NCBI RefSeq assembly: GCF_900113935.1
Contig: NZ_FORF01000004.1
Span: forward strand, 62,001-126,000
Length of the DNA: 64,000 nt
Reading direction: 5' to 3'
From: Aquamicrobium aerolatum DSM 21857
GTDB taxonomy: Bacteria > Pseudomonadota > Alphaproteobacteria > Rhizobiales > Rhizobiaceae
Positions 18,558-27,951 of this stretch are shown piece after piece (positions within the stretch are counted from its first letter, which is position 1; every line of letters begins with the position of its first letter). Both the position numbers and the translations under genes were made by a program. The notes beneath the pieces were generated by a model. That model saw only the letters and a program-made list of their open reading frames with translations. It was not told the origin of the DNA and did no database searches.

Positions 18558-18589
18558 CATCAGGCGGCGCAATGATACGCCGCCTGATG
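18558..18589. repeat. Perfect 12-bp stem-loop between the aceA-linked ORF and the CheY-like gene
   Basis: CATCAGGCGGCG and its exact complement flank an eight-base loop. There is no T-run directly after the stem on the minus strand, so it is not a textbook terminator for the 18615-18860 gene. The plus side is followed by TGTGTTTT. It may still act as a terminator or mRNA-end stabiliser. Confidence 0.6.
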
Positions 18590-18614
18590 TGTGTTTTATG
18601 TACTTTTGTTGCGC

Positions 18615-18860
18615 TCAGGCCGCGTTGCGCGACTGAGTTACAATAACCGGCACCAGAAGATCTCCCCAGTTGCCATCTCCACCATGATGGCGGGCCGAGC
18701 GGACCAGTTCAACCGACACGCCGGCCTCGACCGCCTTCATGACCGACTGATTGAGGCGGTGCAGGTCGTTTGCAAGCATGCGGATCGTGGCTTGCTGGTC
18801 GTCGTTCATGGCCGATGCCTGTTCTTCGGCTCGTTCCTTGACGCGTGTCTTGGGAGTCAT
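18615..18860 (-). CDS. Small conserved-looking hypothetical protein downstream of aceA
   Basis: 81-residue protein starting MTPKTRVKERAEEQ with a strong ribosome-binding site (AAAGGAG, 7 bases before the ATG). It is rich in charged residues and predicted largely helical (IRMLANDLHRLNQSVMKAVEAG), with a hydrophobic C-terminal strand (DLLVPVIVTQ). No signal peptide or membrane segment. It lies 29 bases after the aceA stop on the same strand and is probably co-transcribed with isocitrate lyase. I do not recognise a functional family. Confidence 0.75.
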   Translation of the reverse strand: MTPKTRVKERAEEQASAMNDDQQATIRMLANDLHRLNQSVMKAVEAGVSVELVRSARHHGGDGNWGDLLVPVIVTQSRNAA

Positions 18861-18889
18861 GACGTTTCTCCTTTGGGTGAGGCCGGGGG

Positions 18890-20179
<1,290 letters not shown>

Positions 20180-20286
20180 GGCAAACTCCATATGTAAAAT
20201 CTGGTCGGTCGGGGCGGGTGGTTGTTGCCGCCCTGCGTGTGACTGGATTTACATTGCGCTTGCGAGATAAACGAGAAAATTGCCGA

Positions 20287-20361
20287 AAACGTTGCAAATA
20301 TTCGAGTTAAGCAGTGTTGAGTTTGACAGGCTGGCATTGTAAATTTGTCAAAAATGTCAAA
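20287..20361. promoter_or_regulatory. Candidate operators in the aceA/regulator divergent region
   Basis: AAACGTTGCAAA at 20287-20298 matches 10 of 12 bases of the RamB-type site AAAGTTTGCAAA known from Corynebacterium. Further right, TTTGACA (20322-20328) is mirrored by two TGTCAAA copies (20346-20352 and 20355-20361). The region separates aceA from a RamB-like gene, so autoregulation and aceA control are plausible. No binding is proven. Confidence 0.45.
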
Positions 20362-20396
20362 GCAAGTTTCTTGTCTGGTTTTGTAAAGGCAGCGGA

Positions 20397-21815
20397 ATGG
20401 CCGAGCAGAAGATATTTGCGGGACCGCGCATTCGACGCATTCGCAACGCCAAGGGTCTGGCCCAGACCGCCATGGCGGAAGGGTTGGGCATCTCGCCGTC
20501 CTATCTCAATCTGATCGAGCGCAATCAGCGTCCGCTGACGGTCCAGTTGATTCTGAAATTGTCAGCGGCGTACGGGGTCGAGCCGGAGGAGCTTCACGGT
20601 GGCGCTGGCGGGTCTATTGCGGCGCTGCGTGAAGTGTTTGCCGATCCGCTGCTGGTCGGCGAGTTGCCGAGTGAGCAGGAGCTGATCGAAGTTGCAGAGG
20701 CTGCGCCAAATGCTTCGGCAGCGATGGTGAAGCTGTTTCGCGCCTATCGCGAGCAGGCGGAGCGTCTCAGCGATCTTTCCGAGATGCTGGCGCGCGAGGG
20801 GCGGGCGACCTCCATTTCCTCGGCGCGGCTGCCGATGGACGAGGTGCGCGAGACGTTTGAGCGCCGGCCAAACTATTTTGTTTCGATCGAGGAAGAGGCA
20901 GAGGCGTTCATCACGCTGCTGCAGCCGGGCGATGATCTTTACGGCGCGCTGAAAGAATGGCTACGCAAGGAATATGGCATTGTGGTGCGCGTGCTGCCGG
21001 TGGCGACGATGCCGAACTGGCGGCGGCGTTATGATCGCCACTCGCAGCGCCTGTTTTTGTCGGAACGCCTTTCCCCTTTCGACCAGTTGCGCGAAATCGC
21101 GATGGAGGCGGCGCTGATGCGCATGCAGGTGGCGATTGCTGCCGAGCTGAAAGCGCTCAAGCTGGGCAGCGATGAAGCGCGGCGGTTGGCGCGGTTCGAA
21201 CTGGCGCGCTATGCGGCCCACGCTTTGATGATGCCGTATCAGCCATTTCTGACCGCAGCGCAGCGCGCGCGATGGGATGTCGATGTGCTGCGCTCGCGCT
21301 TTGGCGTGTCGTTCGAGCAGGCGGCCAACCGGCTGACGACGCTTCAGAAGCAGGGTGCCAGCGGCATTCCGTTCTTCATGCTGGAAGTCGATAACGCAGG
21401 AAACCGCTTTCGCCGTGCCGGCGCGCAAGGATTTCCGCAGGCGCGGTTTGGTGGGGCCTGTCCGAAGCTGCCGGTCCATGCGGTGTTCGCCCAGCCCGGA
21501 CAGGTATTGGCGGAAGCCGTCGAAATGCCGGATGGGGCGCGGTTTCTGACGATAGCCCGCACGCTGGAAGGACCGCAGGGTGCATTCAATGAGCGTCCGC
21601 GTCGGACCGCGATTCTGCTGGGCTGCGATATCGGCTTTCGTGACGAGGTCGTCTACGCATCCGCGCTGCCGGGCGGCGGGGAGCCGACCCCGGTCGGACC
21701 GGTCTGCCGCCTGTGTGAGCGGGTGGGGTGCCTTGCGCGGGCAGAGCCGCCGGTCACGCGACCGCTGGGCCTAGACGAGATGACGACGGGCCTGAGCGCG
21801 TTTGATTTTCAGTGA
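20397..21815 (+). CDS. RamB/ScfR-type XRE-family transcriptional regulator
   Basis: 472-residue regulator. An N-terminal helix-turn-helix (residues 6-65) contains RIRRIRNAKGLAQ and ISPSYLNLIERNQRPLT. It is followed by an IrrE/ImmA-like region (DUF955; FDQLREIAMEAALM) and a C-terminal DUF2083-type domain with a Cys cluster, CRLCERVGC. This architecture is that of short-chain fatty-acyl-sensing regulators such as RamB, which control isocitrate lyase and acetate or propionate genes. It is divergent from aceA, which supports that role. The DUF955 metal-protease HEXXH motif is not evident, as usual for this subgroup. Confidence 0.88.
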   Translation: MAEQKIFAGPRIRRIRNAKGLAQTAMAEGLGISPSYLNLIERNQRPLTVQLILKLSAAYGVEPEELHGGAGGSIAALREVFADPLLVGELPSEQELIEVAEAAPNASAAMVKLFRAYREQAERLSDLSEMLAREGRATSISSARLPMDEVRETFERRPNYFVSIEEEAEAFITLLQPGDDLYGALKEWLRKEYGIVVRVLPVATMPNWRRRYDRHSQRLFLSERLSPFDQLREIAMEAALMRMQVAIAAELKALKLGSDEARRLARFELARYAAHALMMPYQPFLTAAQRARWDVDVLRSRFGVSFEQAANRLTTLQKQGASGIPFFMLEVDNAGNRFRRAGAQGFPQARFGGACPKLPVHAVFAQPGQVLAEAVEMPDGARFLTIARTLEGPQGAFNERPRRTAILLGCDIGFRDEVVYASALPGGGEPTPVGPVCRLCERVGCLARAEPPVTRPLGLDEMTTGLSAFDFQ

Positions 21816-21830
21816 AGGGGGATGGGGATT

Positions 21831-21857
21831 AGGCAGTAGGCAGTGGGCAGTGGGCAA
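21831..21857. repeat. Second CAGTGGGCAGT repeat tract
   Basis: AGGCAGTAGGCAGTGGGCAG-type units follow the regulator stop by 16 bases. A shorter inverted copy (CACTGCCCACTCCC) lies at 21946-21959. This is the same family as the tract at 16240-16276, but no four-helix-bundle remnant is recognisable between these two arms. Confidence 0.8.
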
Positions 21858-21908
21858 TAGTCGCCGTGCGCGCTTTCAAGACCCACGGCACTCACGCATC
21901 AGCGTGAT

Positions 21909-21946
21909 GAAGAATGGTTGACGATACGCATGGCCAGCCATTCTTC
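21909..21946. terminator. Stem-loop between convergent genes, possible bidirectional terminator
   Basis: GAAGAATGGTTG (21909-21920) pairs with CAGCCATTCTTC (21935-21946), a 12-bp stem with one G-T wobble and a 14-base loop. It lies between the convergent genes ending at 21815 and 21959. No strong T-run follows on either strand, so termination is a guess from position. Confidence 0.4.
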
Positions 21947-21958
21947 ACTGCCCACTCC

Positions 21959-22825
21959 CTACATCGGCCTTTCGCCTCGCAACAACGGCCCATGCGCGCT
22001 CAGCAGGTCTACGATGCGCTCGATCACGATGCGCACATCGGCGCGGTGGCGGTCGTCATTGTGCATGACAAGCCATTGCGGTTCGCGCAGGTCAGCGATG
22101 AGATCGCCCGCACGCTCCAGAAGCGGGTCGCGATCACCCGCAAAACACGGCATGACACCTTTGCCGACGCCCGAGCGGATGAGATCGTGCAGCGTGCGCG
22201 GCGTGTTGGCCCACGCGGCGACCGAGACGCCGGGTTGCGTCGACAACCAGCGGGCGGAACGCGTCGCAATATCTTCAGACGAGATCGCAACCCATTGATC
22301 GCGCGCTTCTCGTGATGCGGTGCGGGCACGGAACGGCGCCTGTGCAACTTCCGAACAACGACGTGCAGCCAGGTTGGGGTTCTGCGGCGCGGCGTTGCGC
22401 ACGCCAATTTCGACCTCGCGATGGGCGATGTCGAGCTTGGCTTCCGTCGCCTTGAACGCGATACGGAAGGCATCGTCGGGGTTCCACAGTCGTGAAAAGT
22501 TCTCCGCCAGAAAGTTCGTCGTCCAGGTGCCGGCTGAAATTCGGACAATCGAGCGCCCGCCTTCAGCATCGAGCCAATCGTCAATGGCGCGGGCGCTGGC
22601 TTCCATGGTTTGAGCCTTTGCCAGGAGGGCCAGTCCGTCAGTGGTCAGTTCGTAGCCGGTCTGCCGGCGCACGAAAAGCGGCCGGCCGGTCGCCTGCTCA
22701 AGCGCCAGCATGCGCCGCCCGATGGTTGCCGGGCTGGCGTCGTGCTCTCTGGCTGCTGCCGACAGCCCTCCTTCGCGCGCCACCGACAAGAATAGCTGCA
22801 GGTCGCTCCAGACGATGTTTTTCAT
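21959..22825 (-). CDS. LysR-family transcriptional regulator
   Basis: 288-residue regulator. An N-terminal winged helix (residues 1-65) has LQLFLSVAREGGLSAAAREHDASPATIGRRMLALEQ-type spacing, followed by a LysR substrate domain. It is divergent from the DMT transporter at 22999, which is its most likely target by position. The 3' end converges on the aceA regulator. Confidence 0.85.
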   Translation of the reverse strand: MKNIVWSDLQLFLSVAREGGLSAAAREHDASPATIGRRMLALEQATGRPLFVRRQTGYELTTDGLALLAKAQTMEASARAIDDWLDAEGGRSIVRISAGTWTTNFLAENFSRLWNPDDAFRIAFKATEAKLDIAHREVEIGVRNAAPQNPNLAARRCSEVAQAPFRARTASREARDQWVAISSEDIATRSARWLSTQPGVSVAAWANTPRTLHDLIRSGVGKGVMPCFAGDRDPLLERAGDLIADLREPQWLVMHNDDRHRADVRIVIERIVDLLSAHGPLLRGERPM

Positions 22826-22998
22826 GAATGAAGCATAGGGCGTCGTTTTCTGGCTTTCAATTGCGCAGCGCGGTGCTTTGTCGTTCAGTCGTGAATAATG
22901 TCGGGTGCAACAATGAGAACGTCGCTCTGGACCACGCGAGGCTGCGTAATTGCAGCTACCGGATGGAAAATGGCGGTATTCCTGTCAGGGAGCATGGC

Positions 22999-23940
22999 AT
23001 GGGCAGTTCTGAAGCAGTTCCTGTGGCATCGGCAGCCAGCGAGGAGCGGGTGGGCGTCGTCATCGTCTTTCTTGCTGCGCTGTGCTGGAGCCTGGGCGGG
23101 ATGTTTGCCCGCTATATCGAGGCGCCCGATGTATGGGCTGTCGTGTTCTGGCGTTCGGTCTGGGCCGCGCTGTTTCTGGCTGGCTTCATGCTTTGGCGCG
23201 ACGGAGCGCGTGGCTCCGTGCGGATGGTGCGGGCGATGGGACTGGCCGGATGCGTCGTCGGCTTTTGCTTCGCCATTGCCAGCACTGCGCTGGTGGTCGC
23301 ACTGTCCCATACCACGGTGGCGAACGTGCTTCTGATCCAGGCAACCGGCCCGCTGTTTGCCGCCATGATGGCCTATGTCGTGCTGGGTGAGCGGATCACG
23401 CTTCCAACCGTGCTGGCGATTGCCGCGGTGCTTGTCGGGATGGGGATCGTCGTTTCCGACTCGATATCGCAGAACCTGTCGATCATCGGCGAGGGGCTGG
23501 CAGTGCTGATCGTGCTGGCGTTTTCCTGCGCGACGGTAATGACGCGACGGTTTTCGCAGGTTCGCATGACGCCGGCGATGCTGCTTGGCACCTTGATGGC
23601 GGCGCTGTTTGCGTCAACCCAGGCAGGCAGTTTTGCCGTCAGCGCGAAGGATATGGCGTTTCTGTTTGCCTTCGGTGCGATCAATCTCGGGCTGGGCATG
23701 GCGTTTTTCGCCGTCGGGGCGCGGATGGTTCCGGCTGTTTACGCCGCGCTCTTGTCACCCTTCGAGCCGCTGCTCGGTCCGTTCTGGGTCTGGCTGGCGC
23801 ATGGCGAAGTTCCGTCGGGCAGCGCGCTTGTCGGGGGCGGGATCGTCATGGCGGCACTGCTGCTCTACATCGCCGTCGAATTCCGGCGGATGTCGAAACC
23901 GGTGCGCCCCGGCGTGACGGGCATTTCCGCGCCGAGCTGA
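22999..23940 (+). CDS. EamA/DMT-family drug/metabolite transporter
   Basis: 313-residue inner-membrane exporter with about ten hydrophobic segments arranged as two EamA halves. The first begins VGVVIVFLAALCWSLGGMFARY, and the internal repeat starts near ILVLAFSCATVM. The ATG at 22999 has CAGGGAG about seven bases upstream. The open frame back to 22828 includes 57 residues without the family's character, so I reject it. Transported compound unknown. Divergent from a LysR regulator. Confidence 0.87.
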   Translation: MGSSEAVPVASAASEERVGVVIVFLAALCWSLGGMFARYIEAPDVWAVVFWRSVWAALFLAGFMLWRDGARGSVRMVRAMGLAGCVVGFCFAIASTALVVALSHTTVANVLLIQATGPLFAAMMAYVVLGERITLPTVLAIAAVLVGMGIVVSDSISQNLSIIGEGLAVLIVLAFSCATVMTRRFSQVRMTPAMLLGTLMAALFASTQAGSFAVSAKDMAFLFAFGAINLGLGMAFFAVGARMVPAVYAALLSPFEPLLGPFWVWLAHGEVPSGSALVGGGIVMAALLLYIAVEFRRMSKPVRPGVTGISAPS

Positions 23941-24069
23941 GGCGGCGATCGACCGCCCCGGTACCCATTGACAAGCTGTTGGTGGCAGGAGACGCTACGT
24001 CATCGTCAACAACAGAACAGGTTTATTTTGCGCTCGACGTCGACGGGTCTGCAGCCCGATAGAAAGGTA

Positions 24070-25491
24070 ATGTCCGCAATCTCCGGCAACACTGGTGCCG
24101 GTACTGATGAAAGCATCAGCGGTTCGGGGAACGAAAGTCTTTTTGTTTCTCCCGAACATGAACGCGAATATCGCGCTTTCATCAAGGAACACCCTGATAT
24201 TGAGGCAGTCGAGTTTCTGATCGTTGATCCGAACGGCGTGATGCGTGGCAAATGGGCACCCGGCGACGCGTTGAAAAAGGCCTTCCAGGAAGGCGTCAAC
24301 TTCCCGATGTCGCTGCATGGCCTTGACGTTTGGGGGCGCGAGGTCGAGGCAACCGGCCTTCACATCGAAACCGGTGACAAGGATGGCTATTGTCGCGCAA
24401 CACGCGGCACATTGGCGATCGTGCCCTGGGCAAAGCGCAAGACGGCACAGGTGCTGTTGCAAACTTTCACGCCAGAAGGTGAGCCTTACATGGCCGACTC
24501 CCGCCAGGTGCTGAAGCACAAGGTGGCCGAGGCGAATGCGAAAGGCTTCTTCCCGGTTGTCGCATTTGAGCTGGAATTCTACCTGCTCGATCCGGAGACT
24601 GACTGGGATGACGGCATGCCGGCGCCTGTCGGTGCGTCGGCAGGACCGGATCGCCTGCGCATGTACGGGCTCGACGATCTGGCCGAGCACGCTGAACTGT
24701 TCGACATGATCCGCGATGCGGCAGACGCCATGAACCTTCCGATCGACACGATCATCAAGGAAGCCGCGCCCGGTCAGTTCGAGGTCAATCTGAAACATCG
24801 CGCAGATCCGCTGAAGGCTGCGGACGATGTGATCCTGCTACGCCGCATCGTGATGGGCTGCGCGCGTGCGCATGGGCTGACCGCAACGTTCATGGCCAAG
24901 CCGTTCCTGGAATATGCAGGGAACGGCATGCATGTGCACACCTCGATGCTGAATAGCGATGGCGTCAATATCTTCGGACATGCGGAGGGCCGCCCGGTCC
25001 TAGAATCGGCAGTCGCGGGGCTGCTCAAGACTATGCCGGAATCGCTGCTGCTGTTCATCAACACCTGGAACGGCTTTCGCCGCATCACGCCGGGCTCCTA
25101 TGCACCGACGCGCGCGGTCTGGGCGGAGAATAATCGTTCCGTCGCTTTGCGCATTCCGGTGTCCAACGAGCACAATCGCCGGATCGAGCACCGCATCGCC
25201 GGAGCCGACGCCAATCCCTATTTGGTGATGGCGGCGATCATGCAGGGCATGATCGAAGGAATTACCAGCAAGGCGGTGCCGCCGCCGCCGATTGAGGGCA
25301 GCGCTTACGAGGACGAGGGATTGTTCCTGCCCGACGACATGGATGACGCGCTTCAGCTGATGGAAAAGAGCCGTTTCATCGACCGCGCGCTCGGGCCTTT
25401 GCTTGCGAAAGTCTACAAAGATCTCAAGCGCGCCGAGATCATGGCATTCTGGAGCGAAATCACGCCTTTGGAACGCACCACCTATCTTTGA
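24070..25491 (+). CDS. Glutamine synthetase family protein (gamma-glutamylpolyamine synthetase-like)
   Basis: 473-residue GS-fold ligase, the second of this type in the window. Motifs: VEFLIVDPNGVMRGKW (N-terminal), FELEFYLLDPETDW (metal site), EAAPGQFEVNLKH, the ATP-site MAKPFLEYAGNGMHVHTS, and NRRIEHRIAGADANPYLVMAA. The start at 24070 has AAAGGT just upstream; the frame is open to 23968 but with atypical sequence. It lies directly upstream of a potFGHI-type importer on the same strand, separated by a hairpin (25496-25535), so glutamylation of the imported polyamine is likely. No GS-I adenylylation tyrosine loop is apparent. Confidence 0.88.
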   Translation: MSAISGNTGAGTDESISGSGNESLFVSPEHEREYRAFIKEHPDIEAVEFLIVDPNGVMRGKWAPGDALKKAFQEGVNFPMSLHGLDVWGREVEATGLHIETGDKDGYCRATRGTLAIVPWAKRKTAQVLLQTFTPEGEPYMADSRQVLKHKVAEANAKGFFPVVAFELEFYLLDPETDWDDGMPAPVGASAGPDRLRMYGLDDLAEHAELFDMIRDAADAMNLPIDTIIKEAAPGQFEVNLKHRADPLKAADDVILLRRIVMGCARAHGLTATFMAKPFLEYAGNGMHVHTSMLNSDGVNIFGHAEGRPVLESAVAGLLKTMPESLLLFINTWNGFRRITPGSYAPTRAVWAENNRSVALRIPVSNEHNRRIEHRIAGADANPYLVMAAIMQGMIEGITSKAVPPPPIEGSAYEDEGLFLPDDMDDALQLMEKSRFIDRALGPLLAKVYKDLKRAEIMAFWSEITPLERTTYL

Positions 25492-25495
25492 CATG

Positions 25496-25535
25496 ATTGA
25501 CGTTTTCCCGCTTGTGGCGCCGTGAAAACGTCAAT
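25496..25535. repeat. Perfect 12-bp inverted repeat between the GS-like gene and potF
   Basis: ATTGACGTTTTC and GAAAACGTCAAT flank a 16-base spacer starting 4 bases after the GS-like stop. There is no T-run, so it is not a simple terminator. It could be an operator for potFGHI or an mRNA processing or stabilising hairpin. Confidence 0.6.
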
Positions 25536-25611
25536 AGGCTTTCAGCAAAACGAGCTAGCCGCAGCATGGGGTTTGCGTGCGATGCCGGAGATGGAAACAG
25601 AGGAAAACTAT

Positions 25612-26712
25612 ATGATCCGCAAGGCAATCCTGCTCTCGACGGCATCGCTGGTGGCAGCCGCACTCACTGCCCCTGCGCTGGCCCAGGACCGCGTTGTGAA
25701 CGTCTACAACTGGTCCGACTATATCGACGCATCGATCCTCGAGGAATTTAAGGAGAAGACGGGAATCCGCGTTGTATATGACGTCTATGATTCCAATGAA
25801 ATCCTTGAGACCAAGCTGCTTGCAGGCGGGTCGGGCTATGATGTGGTGGTGCCGACGGCAAGCCCGTTCATGGTGCGGCAGATCGAGGCCGGCGTGTACC
25901 AGAAGCTGGACAAGTCAAAGCTGCCGAACCTCAAGAACATGTGGGACATGATCAGCGAGCGTACGGCGTCCTACGATCCGGGTAACGAATACTCCATCAA
26001 CTACATGTGGGGCACTGTCGGCATCGGCTACAACACCGACAAGGTGAAGGAAGCGCTGGGTGTCGATGAAATCGATTCCTGGGATGTCGTCTTCAAGCCG
26101 GAACATATGGAGAAGCTCGCCAGCTGTGGCGTGCATTTTCTTGACTCCGCAACTGACGTCGTGCCGCTGGTCCTGAATTATCTCGGCCTCGACCCGAACG
26201 ACAATTCGGCAGAAAATCTTGCAAAGGCTGAAGAGGTTCTGCTGGCTGTTCGTCCTTATGTGCGCAAGTTCCACTCATCCGAGTTCATCAGCGCGCTGGC
26301 CAATGGCGACATCTGCGTGGCTATCGGATGGTCCGGCGACGTGCTCCAGGCTTCGGATCGTGCCGTCGAGGCGGATCAGGGGGTGGATGTCGCCTATGTC
26401 ATTCCGAAGGAAGGCGCGCAGATGTGGTTCGACCAGATGGCGATCCCGGTCGATTCCAAGAACGTTGCCGAGGCGCATGAGTTTCTCAACTTCATGATGG
26501 ATCCGGAAGTCATCGCGAAGTCCACGAACTATGTCTATTACGCCAACGGGAACCTTGCATCGCAGGCGTTTATCGATAAGGAAATCGTCGACGATCCGGC
26601 AATCTATCCGGACAAGGAGACGTTGGAGAACCTGTTCACGATGAAGCCGCTTGACCAGCGCAGCCAGCGCTTGCTGACCCGCAGCTGGACGAAGATCGTC
26701 ACAGGCCAATAA
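25612..26712 (+). CDS. potF: Polyamine ABC transporter substrate-binding protein (PotF/SpuD-like)
   Basis: 366-residue periplasmic binding protein. The signal peptide MIRKAILLSTASLVAAALTA ends at an ALA site before QDRVVNVYNWSDYI, the typical start of mature PotF-family proteins. Other family features include GYDVVVPTASPFM and YSINYMWGTVGIGYN, the latter lying near the amine-binding aromatics. The start at 25612 has AGAGGAAAA upstream; the frame extends to 25522 without signal character. First gene of potFGHI. Confidence 0.94.
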   Translation: MIRKAILLSTASLVAAALTAPALAQDRVVNVYNWSDYIDASILEEFKEKTGIRVVYDVYDSNEILETKLLAGGSGYDVVVPTASPFMVRQIEAGVYQKLDKSKLPNLKNMWDMISERTASYDPGNEYSINYMWGTVGIGYNTDKVKEALGVDEIDSWDVVFKPEHMEKLASCGVHFLDSATDVVPLVLNYLGLDPNDNSAENLAKAEEVLLAVRPYVRKFHSSEFISALANGDICVAIGWSGDVLQASDRAVEADQGVDVAYVIPKEGAQMWFDQMAIPVDSKNVAEAHEFLNFMMDPEVIAKSTNYVYYANGNLASQAFIDKEIVDDPAIYPDKETLENLFTMKPLDQRSQRLLTRSWTKIVTGQ

Positions 26713-26795
26713 TCGCCGGCACCATCATCATGGCCCGTGATCTTGATATGTCGCGGGCCACATAAGCTTGCCGAACGGCTGAGGGGTTGGAAACT

Positions 26796-27938
26796 ATGAA
26801 GTCGTTTGGCAGCATTCGCAGGAACTTCGCGCCGTGGAAGGATCCGGCAGCGAAGCCTTATATCGAATTCAGAAACGTCACCAAGATCTTTGGCGACTTC
26901 ACTGCTGTCGATAATCTTTCTCTCAATATTTATGAGCGGGAATTCTTTGCGCTGCTCGGCGCGTCCGGCTGTGGCAAGTCGACCCTTTTGAGGATGCTGG
27001 CCGGGTTTGAAGAGCCGACCTCCGGCGCCATTTTGCTGGACGGGCAGGATCTGCGTGGGATTCCGCCCTACCGCCGTCCCGTCAACATGATGTTCCAGTC
27101 CTACGCGCTCTTTCCGCATATGACCGTCGAGGCGAATATCGCCTTCGGTCTCAAGCAGGATGGCATGCCTAAGCCCGATATCGAGGCGCGGGTAAAGGAA
27201 ATGCTCAAACTGGTGCGGCTGGAGCAGTTCGCCAAGCGCAAGCCGCATCAATTGTCCGGCGGCCAGCGTCAGCGTGTTGCGCTGGCACGCTCTGTTGCCA
27301 AACGTCCCAAGGTGCTGCTGCTCGACGAGCCGCTCGGCGCGCTCGACAAGAAGTTGCGCGAGGCAACCCAGTTCGAACTCATGGACCTGCAGCAGGATCT
27401 CGGCCTGACCTTCGTGGTTGTGACCCACGATCAGGAAGAGGCGATGACGATGGCAGACCGCATCGCGATTATGGACAAGGGGCAGGTGATGCAGGTCGCA
27501 ACGCCAGCCGAAGTTTACGAAGCGCCGTCGTCGCGCTTCGTCGCCGATTTTGTTGGCAACGTGAATATGCTGGAGGGCGAGGTCGCCAGCCGTGATGAAA
27601 ACCGCGTTGTCATCACCGGGGCCAGCGGCGCGCAGATCACGGTGGAGCATTCCGGCGACGTGCAGCCCGGCACGCATGTCGCGTTCGCCATCCGTCCGGA
27701 GAAGATCAAGGTGTCCTCCAAACAGCCGGTGGGCACCGGCGCCAACGCCATGCAAGGCGAGGTGTGGGATCTTGCCTATCTCGGAGACATGACGGTCTAC
27801 CACATCAAGCTTGATGACGGTCAGGTGGTGAAGGCCAGCTCGCTCAACAGCGCCCGCATACATGACGATCCGCTGACCTGGTCGGATCGCGCCTGGATCT
27901 CGTTCACGCCGGATGCCGGCGTGGTCTTGACCCGCTAG
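26796..27938 (+). CDS. potG: Polyamine ABC transporter ATP-binding protein
   Basis: 380-residue ATPase subunit with Walker A GASGCGKSTLLR, Q-loop MMFQSYALFPHMT, signature LSGGQRQRVALARS, Walker B VLLLDEPLGALD and the switch His in VVTHDQEEAM. A C-terminal TOBE domain (about 290-375) is typical of the PotA/PotG class. The ATG at 26796 has GAGGGG upstream; a TTG three codons earlier is less likely. It sits 83 bases after potF and 13 bases before potH, consistent with one operon. Confidence 0.95.
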   Translation: MKSFGSIRRNFAPWKDPAAKPYIEFRNVTKIFGDFTAVDNLSLNIYEREFFALLGASGCGKSTLLRMLAGFEEPTSGAILLDGQDLRGIPPYRRPVNMMFQSYALFPHMTVEANIAFGLKQDGMPKPDIEARVKEMLKLVRLEQFAKRKPHQLSGGQRQRVALARSVAKRPKVLLLDEPLGALDKKLREATQFELMDLQQDLGLTFVVVTHDQEEAMTMADRIAIMDKGQVMQVATPAEVYEAPSSRFVADFVGNVNMLEGEVASRDENRVVITGASGAQITVEHSGDVQPGTHVAFAIRPEKIKVSSKQPVGTGANAMQGEVWDLAYLGDMTVYHIKLDDGQVVKASSLNSARIHDDPLTWSDRAWISFTPDAGVVLTR

Positions 27939-27951
27939 GGAAGGAACGACC

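Noticed and set aside
25496-25535. Hairpin after the GS-like gene as a rho-independent terminator
   Set aside because: No T-run follows on either strand, so it is listed only as an inverted repeat.
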